64,000 bases of DNA from an uncultured Lachnospiraceae bacterium (GCA_900544685.1 UQWA01000012.1:15395-79394), one strand, 5' to 3'. Positions 16,654-25,882 are shown, counted from the first letter of the stretch. Notes: generated by a model not told the origin, from the sequence alone. Numbers and translations: made by a program.

Positions 16654-17058
16654 ATGTTAAAACAAATTACTGTTTACGCAGAAAATAAAAAAGGAACCAT
16701 GAAAGATATCACCGGTATTCTTGCCGGCCATGATATCAATATCTGGGGTTCCGTTACCAATGAAAGTTCTGAATTCGGTATGGTTCGTATGATTGTATCC
16801 GATCCGGACAAGGCTCTGAAAGAGCTCTCCGCTCAGGATTATCTTTGCCGGATGACCAATGTGATCGGTGTAGAAGTGGAAGATGAAGTGGGTAACTTAA
16901 ATGCACTTCTGACTGCATTCCTGGATTCCAATATCAATGTGGATTATGTATATCTTTCCTTTAACCGTGATACCGGCAAGCCGGTTCTGGTACTTCATAC
17001 GGAAGATCTGGAAGAAGCAGAATCCTGTATCTTATCCAAAGGATTCTCAGCAATTTAA
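16654..17058 (+). CDS. ACT-domain protein
   Basis: A 134-residue protein starting at ATG 16654 with GGAGG 8 bases upstream; a TTG at 16627 would add nine residues but has no ribosome site. It consists of two ACT domains (about residues 4-65, opening ITVYAENKKGTMKDITGILAGHDINI, abbreviated here to its KKGTMKDITGIL core, and 70-130). ACT domains bind amino acids and regulate metabolism. Stand-alone tandem ACT proteins are common in Clostridia. No neighbouring amino-acid enzyme indicates the ligand. Confidence 0.85.
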   Translation: MLKQITVYAENKKGTMKDITGILAGHDINIWGSVTNESSEFGMVRMIVSDPDKALKELSAQDYLCRMTNVIGVEVEDEVGNLNALLTAFLDSNINVDYVYLSFNRDTGKPVLVLHTEDLEEAESCILSKGFSAI

Positions 17059-17071
17059 TTAATTCTAAGAA

Positions 17072-17100
17072 AATCCTGTGACATAAAAAGCCACAGGATT
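17072..17100. terminator. Bidirectional terminator between ACT and RsmF-like genes
   Basis: Perfect AATCCTGTG/CACAGGATT stem with an 11-base loop between two convergent genes, T-rich on both outer sides. Confidence 0.75.
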
Positions 17101-17168
17101 GTTCATTTTATTCCGCATACCGGCATGCTCACATCTCTTTTCCAAAAATGACTTCTCAGAGATATCGT

Positions 17169-18695
17169 CTAATACTTCATTCGCCATCCGGCATGATATT
17201 TATTTTTCAGGATTCCGTTCACCAGCTTGCCCCAGCCCAGTGGATATCCGTTGACACATACCAGCTGCCAGCCTTTTTCCAAGCGCTTTTTCATGGATTT
17301 GGTGTCGCTCATCTTTTCCGCTTCCTGAAGATTGTGTTCTACGATATCGTCCACTTCCAGCGTCTCCCCACGGAGATATTTTTCCACACGCACATCGCTG
17401 TAATCCAGATCAACGACTGCCGTATATTCTTCTTTTTTCAATGCCATGGCAAAGGACTGACTTGGTTCAAAACGATCCTTTCGAATCTCTCCCAGATACA
17501 GACCATTTCGCAGGAATACCAAACCTTTGCGGGCACCCAGTGCTTCTGGTACCAGGTAGACCTGATCCTTGCGAACCTCCACCTGCTTCCAGTTCATCTC
17601 CATAGAAACATCAGCGAAGAATTCTGTCAACGCTTTTGTCTCAGGTTTGCCGATACCTTTAATGTCAGAAATAGCACTATGTTCTGCGGTGCTCGCCAAC
17701 ACTTTTTCACAATTTTGCTCCTTTGCGACTTCCTCCCCAGGTGCTTTCTTATGAAGTAACGCCAGGAAATGTCCCTCTCCTGCCATCTTGTGCGGCCAGA
17801 TGCGGACACATTTTTTTAAGTCAGGGGTTCCCATTTTTCTTCTGACTGGATCTGTACATTCTCCATCCCAGCCTTCGTACGCCACTTCCGGGCGCCCCGG
17901 TGCGAATCCTTCATACGGCTGAATCTCCCGAATCTCCATATCGTCTCTGCTGTCCAGCAGGAACTGAATCACCTGTTCGTTTTCTTCCGGTGAGAAGGTA
18001 CAGGTGGAATAGAGCATGTCCCCGCCAGGTGCCAGCATCTGTGCGGCTCTGGTGATAATTTCTTTTTGCTGTTTTGCACATTCAAATGGCTTGTTGCCAT
18101 CCCACACCTTTGCCACGGCAGGATCCTTACGGAACATACCTTCCCCGGAACACGGCGCATCTACCAGAATCTTGTCAAAAAATTCCGGGAAGTTCTCTGC
18201 CAGCTTTGCAGGTACTTCATTGACCACAAAAGAATTGCGTATTCCAAACACTTCGATATTCTTTAGCAGCGCCTTTGCTCTGGATGCACTGATATCATTG
18301 GCAACCAGAACGCCCTTCCCGTGAAGATGTGCCCCCAGTTCCGTTGCCTTGCCTCCCGGTGCTGCGCACAGATCCAGCACTCGATCCCCTGGCTTTGACA
18401 CCAGCCTGGATGCAGGTGTCATAGCACTCGGCTCCTGCAGATAATACATTCCCGCATAGTAAAACGGATGTCTGGCAGGCATATCCTGTTCTTCGTAATA
18501 ATATCCATTTTCCGTCCACGGAATCTTTGTCAAATGAAAAGGTGCAATTTTTTCAAACTCTTTCGGAGAAATCTTATCTACATTCACTCGCAGACCAAAG
18601 TTTCTTGGCCGATCATAGGATGCAAGGAATTCTTCATACCCTGCCCCCAGGAGCTTTTTCATCTTAATCTCAAACTCTTCCGGTAAATTTACCAT
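17169..18695 (-). CDS. rsmF: RsmB/RsmF (NOL1/NOP2/Sun) rRNA m5C methyltransferase
   Basis: A 508-residue rRNA cytosine-C5 methyltransferase. SAM motif VLDLCAAPGGKATEL; the catalytic Cys motifs VDAPCSGEGMFRKD and LYSTCTFSPEENEQ are both intact. The C-terminal half after about residue 290 holds the PUA-like RNA-binding domain characteristic of RsmF-type proteins (Gram-positive versions methylate 16S rRNA near the decoding site). AGAGGAAAG ribosome site. It stands alone. Confidence 0.88.
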   Translation of the reverse strand: MVNLPEEFEIKMKKLLGAGYEEFLASYDRPRNFGLRVNVDKISPKEFEKIAPFHLTKIPWTENGYYYEEQDMPARHPFYYAGMYYLQEPSAMTPASRLVSKPGDRVLDLCAAPGGKATELGAHLHGKGVLVANDISASRAKALLKNIEVFGIRNSFVVNEVPAKLAENFPEFFDKILVDAPCSGEGMFRKDPAVAKVWDGNKPFECAKQQKEIITRAAQMLAPGGDMLYSTCTFSPEENEQVIQFLLDSRDDMEIREIQPYEGFAPGRPEVAYEGWDGECTDPVRRKMGTPDLKKCVRIWPHKMAGEGHFLALLHKKAPGEEVAKEQNCEKVLASTAEHSAISDIKGIGKPETKALTEFFADVSMEMNWKQVEVRKDQVYLVPEALGARKGLVFLRNGLYLGEIRKDRFEPSQSFAMALKKEEYTAVVDLDYSDVRVEKYLRGETLEVDDIVEHNLQEAEKMSDTKSMKKRLEKGWQLVCVNGYPLGWGKLVNGILKNKYHAGWRMKY

Positions 18696-18777
18696 TTAAC
18701 TTTCCTCTTTCTTATATACTTAGCAGACATATCTTCCATAAGTGGTTCTTCTGATAGCTATAATTTGTCTTTTGAAC

Positions 18778-21700
18778 CTACTCGATACTCTTCAGTGATT
18801 CTACCATATCAATTTTCTTCAGTTTCTGGTGCATAACTGCATTGACCAGTATAGAGAACACTACTGTAAATGCCGCAGAGATCAGAAAACTCGGCGGGTT
18901 AATATTTCTTCCGAACATGGTCGCATCTACTTCCACAGTTGTGATGACAAAATAGTGCAGGACTTTTCCCATTCCCATACCTGCCAGAATACCGATGGCA
19001 GTAATCAGGATATTCTCTCTGTATACATAGGCATCTACTTCTCCATCATAGAAACCAAGCACCTTCAGGGTTGCCAGTTCCCGCTTTCTTTCATTGATAT
19101 TGATGTTACTTAAATTATACAATACCACAAATGCCAGAAGTCCTGCTGATACAATCAGTACGATAATAACGGAATCCAGCGTAGACAGCATATTATCGAT
19201 CTGTGTCATAGTAGATGTGGTGTAGCTAATACTCAGTGCAGCATCTTCATTTAAGAAGCCCTGTCCCAGTGCTTCCAATGCTGTCGTATCTGTACCATCT
19301 TCTGCCCGGAACATGATTTCATTGTATTCCGGTACTTTTCCGGTGCATTTTTCATATAAGTCCGACGTCATATAGATATAATGTGACAAATAATTTTCCG
19401 TCACTGCCGCAATCGGCACTTCTATTTCTCCCAGTTTTTCATCTTCCAGCACCAGCATATCTCCGGCCTTCACACCCATCAGGGAAGCAATCTTTTCGGT
19501 AATAATGGCGCCCCCATCATTCAACTGATCGTTCTCACCGGTCTGACGATCACGAAATACCAGGAAATCATCGATCTCTTCCAGCTTTTCCGGAACCACC
19601 AGATAAACGTTCCAGGACTTTTTCTCCCTGCGCACAGTTTCCTTCTGCATCAGTGCCTCTGTGTAATTCGCTACTTTATCGTTGTTTCCCACAGTCTGAA
19701 GCAGCTCTTCCTTGCTTTCTTCTTTCGCACCGGTATCCAGAATTACCATAGCATCATAAAGCTGCAGCTGCTGATACTGCAGATGTCCGATGTTTGATAT
19801 GGAGTCTCTTAAGCCATAGCCCACCAGCATCAGTGCCATACAGCCCCCGATTCCAAATACCGTCATGAAAAATCTTTTCTTATAACGGAACAGATTACGT
19901 ACGGTGGATTTCCAGCTAAAGCTTAAATGCTTCCAGATAAACGGTATCCGTTCCAGTAATACACGTTTTCCTTCTTTTGGTGCAGGCGGACGCATCAGCA
20001 CCGCAGGTGTCGCTGCCAGTTCCCGATAACATGCCGCCAGCGTTGCCAGCATGGTACTTGCCAGCGCCGCACCTGTGGCAATCAATGCATATTTCATATT
20101 ATAAGGAAGTTCGATATTTGTCATATGATGGTACATGATCCGATATGCCGTCACGATAACAAACGGCAGGAATTTTTCTCCAAAAGCAATTCCTGCAAGG
20201 CTGCCACCCAGTGTAGCAAATAACGCATAGCACAGATATTTGGACGCAATAGCAGCCTTGCCATATCCCAGTGCTTTCAGTGTACCGATCTGGGTTCGTT
20301 CTTCTTCCACCATTCGGGTCATAGTTGTCAGACTGATCAGTGCTGCCACCAGGAAAAACATCACTGGGAATACCTGACCGATGTTGCGCATACGGTCTGC
20401 ATTTTCTCCATAACCAATGTTCTCCGGCAGGTCACTTCGGTCACTGACTGTCCATTCCGGATATTCCAGCTCTGCTACATCCTTTTCTGCATCGGCAAGC
20501 TTCTCCTTGCCTTCTGCTATCTTATCTTCTGCTTCTTTTTTACCCTTTTCGTACTGAATCCTTCCATCTGTCAGCTTGTCTTCATTATCTGCGATCTCCT
20601 GCTCCCCATCTGCGATTTCTTTTTTACCATCTTCAATGGTCTTTTTCGCGTCGGCAAGCTGTGCCTCTGAATTCGCAATCTTCGCTTTTCCCTCTGCAAG
20701 CTGTATTTCCCCGCTTTGCAGTTCTGCTTCAGAATTATTCAATTTCTGTTCATTTTTCTGTATGGTTTTTTTTGCATCGGACAGTTTCTTTTTTCCATCT
20801 TCCAGTTGTTTTCGTCCCGAATTAATCTCTTTCTGTGCAGTTTCCAGGGCAGCTTCTCCCTCTTTCAGCTGCTTCAGGGATGCTTCCAGCTGCACTGGAA
20901 CCTTATCCAGTTCAGTTTTCCCCTGTTCTAGCTGTACCTTCGTCTCATCCAGCTTCGCTCTGGATGCTGCAAGCTGTTCTCCTGTCTGGGTAAATGTTGT
21001 CTCTGCTGTCTCAATAGCCGATGTAATCTGATCCAGATTCCCCTGTACTTCTTCCTTCTGCGCACTGATCTGCGCCTCTGCTTCCTGTGCCTGGGCAAGC
21101 GCACTCTGCGCCTGGGTCAACTGCTCCTGAAGCTGGGCAAGTTCATTCTGTGCCTGGGTCTGCTGTTCCTGAAGCTGGGCAAGCTCATTTTGCGCCTGAG
21201 GCAGCTGCTCCTGAAGCTGAGCAACTGTCTGCTGTGCCTGATACAGCACTGCACTTTGCTCCTCGATTGCTGCCTGCGCAGCCTGAATCTGTCCCGGCAG
21301 TGCACTCAGTTCTGCTTCCTCTTCCACAGATAACTGATACTTACTCTCATCCAGGGTTTCTCCCTCCTGCAGATTCGCCTGATCTGCATTCTTCTGTGCT
21401 TCCAGTTCTGCCTTCTTATTCTCCAGTTCCACCTGCCTTTGCTGCAGAGATGCCACCTGACCAGACAGGGTATTTATTTCATTCTGCGCATTATCTGCAG
21501 CCGCCTGTGCCTGGGTGACTCCATCTGAAAGTTGTGTCACAGCATTGGCCGCCTGAGTCACTCCATCCGAAAGTTGTGCCACAGCATTGGTTGCCTGAGT
21601 CACTCCATCCGAAAGCTGTGTAACAGCATCTGTCGCCTGAGTCACTCCATCTGCCGCAGTTGACGCTGCTGCATCCAGTTGCACCATTGCCTGCTGACAG

Positions 21701-23052
21701 GTTGCCTTCTGTGTTTCCAGTTCTGACTTCTGCTCCGGCCAGGCTGCCAGGCTGCTCTGATACTGTGCCAGTCCTTCCTCATACTGAGCCACACCTGCTT
21801 CATATGCCTGCTCCCCCTGCTGATATTCTGCCAGCTTATCCTGATATTGCTTCACACCTTCTTCATATTGTGTACGCCCAGTTTCCAGTTCTTTCTTTTT
21901 CTGATCCAGTTCCTGCTGTCCTGCATCCAGCTTCGTGGTTGTCTCCTTATATGTCTTATCAAATTCTTTCTGCTTTGATGCCAGCTCCTTTTTTCCCTGA
22001 TTTAACTGCGCCCATCCGTCCTGCAGCTGCTGTCTCCCATTCGTCAGTTTCGCTTCATTTTCCGCAATCTGAGCTTTTCCATCCGCCAGCTCCTGTTCTC
22101 CGTCCTGAACTTCTTTCTCACCCTGCTCAAGCTCCCGCCTGGCCTTCGCCAGTTTCAGCTTCGCTTCACGAATCTGCTGATCCCCGTCATACAGTTCATC
22201 CCAGGCTTCTGTCAGTTCACTTTCAGCTTCTGCTTCCCCGTCTGCCAGTTCTTTTCTGGCATCCTCCAGCTTCTCATTGGCTTCATTCTGAATCTCCTGA
22301 TAACGGATCTCACAGCGTTCTCCTGCAATATCCTCAATTCGCTGCTGTACTTCTGCAATCAGCGTACCATAAGCATCGGTATACGCAGTCAGATTGTCTG
22401 CTTCTTTTACTTTCAGATACACCTGTGTATATACCTCATAGGAAAAATCTTCCGGCAGGACATAGGCTGCCCCGGATAATTCTCCTGTTCCCAGTGTGGT
22501 ATTTCCCCTGTTAAAAGAAATATACAATGGACTGCTGCCTGCCCCTACAATCGTAAATTCCTTTTGCTTTAACTGAAAATCGTCCTCTGTTTCCCGGTAA
22601 AAGGTAATCTTATCCCCTACCCGATAACCAGATTTATCCAAAAATTCAATATCAACAAAACATTCCCCTGATTTTTCCGGCAGCCGCCCTTCTGTTGCCG
22701 TCAACTGGTTCAGAGTTGATGAAACAGATTCTACTCTGAGTGCATGCTGATCTGTACCTTCACCGCATAATACATCCGTCATATAGCCGGGTTCTGCCTT
22801 CGCCACACCATCCACCTGACCGATTGCTTCCACATCCCCCTCCGTCAGTCCCATGGTGCTGATCACCTTCAGATCCATAAGCCGATGCTGGTCAAAGTAA
22901 GCATCTCCTGAATAACGCATATCCGGTGCCGCTGACTGTATTCCTGAATAAAACGCCACTCCCAGTGCCACAATCAGAAAAATGGAAATAAAACGGTTCA
23001 GGCTCTTTTTTATTTCCATATAAAAGTCTTTTCGCAATGCCTTTTTCTTCAT
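18778..23052 (-). CDS. Giant FtsX-like ABC permease with long extracytoplasmic coiled coil
   Basis: A 1424-residue permease. TM1 is near residues 18-38 (FISIFLIVALGVAFYSGIQ), followed by a MacB-type extracellular domain to about 245. An Ala/Gln/Glu/Lys-rich coiled coil spans about 250-865. A first FtsX core lies around 890-1020 (VMFFLVAALISLTTM, EERTQIGTLKALGYGK), a second MacB-like domain follows, and the last FtsX core is at 1290-1420 (NERKRELATLKVLGF). Typical FtsX permeases are 400-850 residues, so the insert is what makes it large. The coil includes 14-residue (two-heptad) repeats, also repeated at DNA level. It is co-transcribed with the ATPase upstream. The likely role is a mechanotransmission machine acting across the cell wall; the substrate is unknown. 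Confidence 0.88.
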   Translation of the reverse strand: MKKKALRKDFYMEIKKSLNRFISIFLIVALGVAFYSGIQSAAPDMRYSGDAYFDQHRLMDLKVISTMGLTEGDVEAIGQVDGVAKAEPGYMTDVLCGEGTDQHALRVESVSSTLNQLTATEGRLPEKSGECFVDIEFLDKSGYRVGDKITFYRETEDDFQLKQKEFTIVGAGSSPLYISFNRGNTTLGTGELSGAAYVLPEDFSYEVYTQVYLKVKEADNLTAYTDAYGTLIAEVQQRIEDIAGERCEIRYQEIQNEANEKLEDARKELADGEAEAESELTEAWDELYDGDQQIREAKLKLAKARRELEQGEKEVQDGEQELADGKAQIAENEAKLTNGRQQLQDGWAQLNQGKKELASKQKEFDKTYKETTTKLDAGQQELDQKKKELETGRTQYEEGVKQYQDKLAEYQQGEQAYEAGVAQYEEGLAQYQSSLAAWPEQKSELETQKATCQQAMVQLDAAASTAADGVTQATDAVTQLSDGVTQATNAVAQLSDGVTQAANAVTQLSDGVTQAQAAADNAQNEINTLSGQVASLQQRQVELENKKAELEAQKNADQANLQEGETLDESKYQLSVEEEAELSALPGQIQAAQAAIEEQSAVLYQAQQTVAQLQEQLPQAQNELAQLQEQQTQAQNELAQLQEQLTQAQSALAQAQEAEAQISAQKEEVQGNLDQITSAIETAETTFTQTGEQLAASRAKLDETKVQLEQGKTELDKVPVQLEASLKQLKEGEAALETAQKEINSGRKQLEDGKKKLSDAKKTIQKNEQKLNNSEAELQSGEIQLAEGKAKIANSEAQLADAKKTIEDGKKEIADGEQEIADNEDKLTDGRIQYEKGKKEAEDKIAEGKEKLADAEKDVAELEYPEWTVSDRSDLPENIGYGENADRMRNIGQVFPVMFFLVAALISLTTMTRMVEEERTQIGTLKALGYGKAAIASKYLCYALFATLGGSLAGIAFGEKFLPFVIVTAYRIMYHHMTNIELPYNMKYALIATGAALASTMLATLAACYRELAATPAVLMRPPAPKEGKRVLLERIPFIWKHLSFSWKSTVRNLFRYKKRFFMTVFGIGGCMALMLVGYGLRDSISNIGHLQYQQLQLYDAMVILDTGAKEESKEELLQTVGNNDKVANYTEALMQKETVRREKKSWNVYLVVPEKLEEIDDFLVFRDRQTGENDQLNDGGAIITEKIASLMGVKAGDMLVLEDEKLGEIEVPIAAVTENYLSHYIYMTSDLYEKCTGKVPEYNEIMFRAEDGTDTTALEALGQGFLNEDAALSISYTTSTMTQIDNMLSTLDSVIIVLIVSAGLLAFVVLYNLSNININERKRELATLKVLGFYDGEVDAYVYRENILITAIGILAGMGMGKVLHYFVITTVEVDATMFGRNINPPSFLISAAFTVVFSILVNAVMHQKLKKIDMVESLKSIE
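21509..21655. repeat. 42-bp tandem repeats inside the FtsX coiled coil
   Basis: Units start at 21509, 21551, 21593 and 21635 (exactly 42 bases apart; GCCTGRGTSACTCCATC opens each on the plus strand). On the coding strand each encodes a 14-residue unit of the TNAVAQLSDGVTQA kind. A second, less regular 42-bp family (AQLQEQxTQAQNEL) lies at about 21105-21235. Confidence 0.85.
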
Positions 23053-23071
23053 ACTTATCCCTTTATACCAC

Positions 23072-23776
23072 TTACCATTCTATATCTGCTACAGACATCG
23101 GAGTTTTATTCCTGCGCATATCTGCTACTTTTCCGTTCTTGATTTTAATCACTCTGTCTGCCATCGGCGCGATTGCAGAGTTATGGGTAATCACGATGAC
23201 AGTCATTCCCTTCTCCCTGCACATATCCTGCAACAATTTTAAAATTGCCTTACCTGTCTGGTAATCCAGTGCACCCGTCGGTTCATCGCACAACAGCAGC
23301 TTGGGATTCTTTGCCAGGGCCCTGGCAATAGACACTCTCTGCTGCTCTCCACCGGAGAGCTGGGCCGGGAAATTCTTCATTCGTTTTCCCAGTCCTACTT
23401 CCTGCAAGACCTGCCTTGCATCCAGTGGATTCTTGCAGATCTGAAGTGCCAGTTCTACATTTTCCAGTGCAGTCAGATTCGGAATCAGGTTATAAAACTG
23501 AAAAACAAATCCGATATCATCCCGTCGATATCTCGTAAGCTGCTTCTGACTGTATTTTGCAATATCACTGCCATCCACCAACACCTGCCCGGAAGTTGCC
23601 GTATCCATACCACCAAGGATATTCAGAACCGTCGTCTTGCCCGCACCACTCGGTCCTACAATCACGACAAACTCGCCTTTCTCTATCTCAAAATTAATAC
23701 CATCCACCGCACGAATCTCCACTTCACCCATCCGGTAGATCTTCGACACATTTTTCAGAGAAACATATTTTTCCAT
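23072..23776 (-). CDS. ABC transporter ATPase (MacB/LolD type) for the FtsX permease
   Basis: A 234-residue ATPase. Walker A GPSGAGKTT, signature LSGGEQQRVSIARAL, Walker B LLLCDEPTGALD, H-loop VITHN. Nineteen bases separate it from the giant FtsX permease. Pairing with an FtsX-family permease places it among type VII (mechanotransmission) transporters, which export lipids, peptides or signals, or activate wall hydrolases. Confidence 0.9.
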   Translation of the reverse strand: MEKYVSLKNVSKIYRMGEVEIRAVDGINFEIEKGEFVVIVGPSGAGKTTVLNILGGMDTATSGQVLVDGSDIAKYSQKQLTRYRRDDIGFVFQFYNLIPNLTALENVELALQICKNPLDARQVLQEVGLGKRMKNFPAQLSGGEQQRVSIARALAKNPKLLLCDEPTGALDYQTGKAILKLLQDMCREKGMTVIVITHNSAIAPMADRVIKIKNGKVADMRRNKTPMSVADIEW

Positions 23777-23837
23777 GGTGTGCCTGCCTTTCTTTGCCTG
23801 TTTTCTTCGCTTGCTTTCTTCATTTGTTTTTCAAACG

Positions 23838-23865
23838 ATATTAATTCTATCATAGCATATTTCAA
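23838..23865 (-). promoter_or_regulatory. Candidate promoter of the ATPase/FtsX operon
   Basis: Minus strand -35 TTGAAA (23860-23865), 16-base spacer, -10 TAATAT (23838-23843), about 60 bases before the ATPase start. Confidence 0.5.
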
Positions 23866-24010
23866 TATATATCTTCACTTAAATTTCTATAAACTGGTGT
23901 GCGTATGTTGAAGATATTTGTGCACACACAAAAGATTTTTCATTGCAATTCTGAAAAAGGTGGGTTATAGTTATGAATGGTTATATCATCTATGCAGAAA
24001 GGTTTTACAT

Positions 24011-24529
24011 ATGAATAAAGATAATATTATTTTAATCGGTATGCCAGGTGCCGGAAAGAGTACCATTGGCGTGGTTCTGGCAAAGGTACTGGGTTACCAG
24101 TTTGTTGACACGGACCTGATCATCCAGAAAGAAGAAGGCAAGCTTCTGTGGCAAATCATTGAAGAAAAGGGTGTCGAAGAATTTATCAATATTGAAGATA
24201 AGATTAACAGCAAAGTCAATGTTTCCAAATGTGTTATCGCACCTGGCGGCAGTGCTGTTTTCGGAGAAAATGCCATGAAACATTTTCAGGAAATCGGTAC
24301 CGTTGTCTATCTGGATGTGGACTATCCGATTCTGAAAAAACGTGTGGGTAATTTCGAACGCCGTGGCGTTATCCTCCGTCATGGGAATTCCTTCCGTGAT
24401 ATTTACAACGAACGTTTGCCATACTATCACAAATACGCACATGTAAAAATCTCAGAAAATAATCTGAACATTTCTCAGACCGTTTCCGCCATTGTAGACG
24501 CACTGGATATGGCACCTGAAACGATATAA
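24011..24529 (+). CDS. Shikimate-kinase-like P-loop kinase
   Basis: A 172-residue protein from ATG 24011; an in-frame start at 23918 is longer but unsupported. It shows the shikimate kinase fold: P-loop GMPGAGKST (10-18), DTD (33-35), lid-region RRGVIL and NERLPYY. Two substrate-site features differ from the family: the usual F-R-x-x-E becomes FINIE (59-62), losing the shikimate-binding Arg, and the GGG turn is PGGS (78-81). It is isolated from other aro genes. It may be a shikimate kinase paralogue with altered substrate. Confidence 0.75.
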   Translation: MNKDNIILIGMPGAGKSTIGVVLAKVLGYQFVDTDLIIQKEEGKLLWQIIEEKGVEEFINIEDKINSKVNVSKCVIAPGGSAVFGENAMKHFQEIGTVVYLDVDYPILKKRVGNFERRGVILRHGNSFRDIYNERLPYYHKYAHVKISENNLNISQTVSAIVDALDMAPETI

Positions 24530-24586
24530 CGATTGCAGAATTATGAATGTGCAGAGCACAAAGCAATCCATAAAATTGTGTAACAA

Positions 24587-24622
24587 AACTCCCGGAACTG
24601 TATTCTTGCTATTCCGGGAGTC
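24587..24622 (+). terminator. Terminator after the shikimate-kinase-like gene
   Basis: ACTCCCGGAA/TTCCGGGAGT perfect 10-bp stem followed by a T-rich stretch. Confidence 0.8.
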
Positions 24623-24655
24623 TTTCATTTTACACTATTTTCTGCGGACTTTTTC

Positions 24656-24707
24656 TTTGTTTATCGGATGTATGTTGATTCTGTCATTTCAGAATGTTAT
24701 CTTTTGT
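24656..24707. repeat. 52-bp direct repeat, downstream copy flanking the Rpn gene
   Basis: Matches 25690-25741 at 48 of 52 positions by eye, in the same orientation. On the minus strand it contains the imperfect palindrome ATTCTG...CAGAAT. Confidence 0.8.
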
Positions 24708-24728
24708 CTTTCTCTTAATTACTCTTAA

Positions 24729-25643
24729 TTACTCTTTATTTCTCTGCATTTCATATAGTAGGCTTTTTCGATATTCGGCATCCTCCGTACATCTTCTCAG
24801 ATCATCCAGACGCCCTTCATCCATAAGTTTTCTGGTAAGTGCCGCCATATCATCGACCCCAAGTTCTTTTCCTCGTGCTTCGCCCTTCTTTATGAGCCTG
24901 TCTGATTCTAATTCCAGTACCTGTCCACCCATAATCTCACCCAGTCCTTTCCTGACATTTTTCGACTCCGAGAAACTATATTCCACGATTTTACTGATCA
25001 ACTCTCTGACATCACGGAATTCTTTTTCTAACCCGTTGTTGAGAAACTTCCGTTCCAGATATTCTGCAATCATTTTATATTCCTGAAACAGTTTTTCACG
25101 CAGCACTTCATCATTTTCCAACTGATACTTCATTTTCTCGTACCGCATAATATAAAACGGCAACAGCATAATCAGATCTTTTTCCAGTATTTCTTTTATG
25201 GAATACCACTCAATCCTGATTACCGGAACTTTATACTGTACCACCTGATTATCTGGGAACTGCAATTCCATACTTACATTCTTTTTCTGAGCATCTCCAC
25301 GCAATTATAATATACAGGAATGCGGAAACTGCATCCGGTACACACCATGAACTTTTTCTGCATGTTCCAGACTGATTGCAAAATCATACTCTATCATACG
25401 CAAAATCATCGTACTGTCTTCCGTACTCTGACATTCCATATGATATCGTTTCTCACCAATGATTATGTAAGAATCTGTTATCTTCTTTCCACTCTTCGCC
25501 AGATGTTCATTCCGCCCTTGTATAATTTCCACATTCGATGGATAATTCGTTCCGAATACCTCATTAATCAATGGTATTGTAAGCTCTGGCATTTTCTCTG
25601 TTTCCGTCCGAAAAACATCATCAAATATCGTGCTCTCTGCCAT
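24729..25643 (-). pseudogene. Rpn-family recombination-promoting nuclease, broken by an in-frame stop
   Basis: One reading frame of about 304 codons is interrupted by a single TAA at 25305-25307. Upstream part: MAESTIFDDVFRTETEK..., with the family's IIGEKRYHMECQSTED nuclease strand (Glu-x-Gln of the PD-(D/E)XK fold). Downstream part resumes in the same frame as LRGDAQKKN. The family consensus at this point reads like FPHSxxLYLR, so the stop most simply replaces a Tyr codon (TAT or TAC). Ribosome site AAGGAGG is intact. The C-terminal helical region carries the usual GEARGKELGVDD. The N-terminal part could still be made as a 112-residue fragment holding most of the catalytic core. Confidence 0.85.
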
Positions 25644-25689
25644 GAGATTCCTCCTTTTTCTTTATTTGGCTATCTCATGTACTTCTCTT

Positions 25690-25741
25690 TTTGTTTATCG
25701 GATGTATATTAATTCTGGCATTCCAGAATGTTATCTTTTGT
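25690..25741. repeat. 52-bp direct repeat, upstream copy flanking the Rpn gene
   Basis: Partner of 24656-24707. On the minus strand it contains a palindrome ATTCTGG-AATG-CCAGAAT and lies in the 5' leader of the Rpn gene. Confidence 0.8.
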
Positions 25742-25759
25742 AAAGGTTATAAATACCAT
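25709..25759 (-). CDS. Possible 16-residue leader ORF
   Basis: ATG at 25759 (minus) preceded by AAAGGAGGA at short spacing (about 4 bases) opens a 16-codon frame that starts MVFITFTKDN and ends inside the 52-bp repeat. It could be a leader peptide or the remnant of a lost gene. Weak call. Confidence 0.25.
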   Translation of the reverse strand: MVFITFTKDNILECQN

Positions 25760-25813
25760 ATGTCCTCCTTTGGTTTTATCTTAACACAGTCTTTTTTTGA
25801 AATCTACGTATTT

Positions 25814-25857
25814 AAAAAGAGACTGCTGTACTTTTCCATAAACCGTACAACAGCCTC
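25814..25857 (-). terminator. Terminator after the MATE gene
   Basis: Minus strand GAGGCTGTTGTAC pairs with GTACAGCAGTCTC (two mismatches) followed by TTTTTAAA. Confidence 0.8.
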
Positions 25858-25882
25858 CACATCAAATCATTTTTAAAAATTA

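Noticed and set aside
20576..22514. Several long plus-strand frames over the FtsX gene (up to 284 codons)
   Set aside because: They are shadows produced by the repetitive, stop-poor complement of the Gln/Ala/Glu-rich coiled coil; no ribosome sites or recognisable domains.
24721..24750. TTAATTACTC tandem repeat at the end of the Rpn gene
   Set aside because: Only two to three short AT-rich copies; too simple to interpret beyond slippage.
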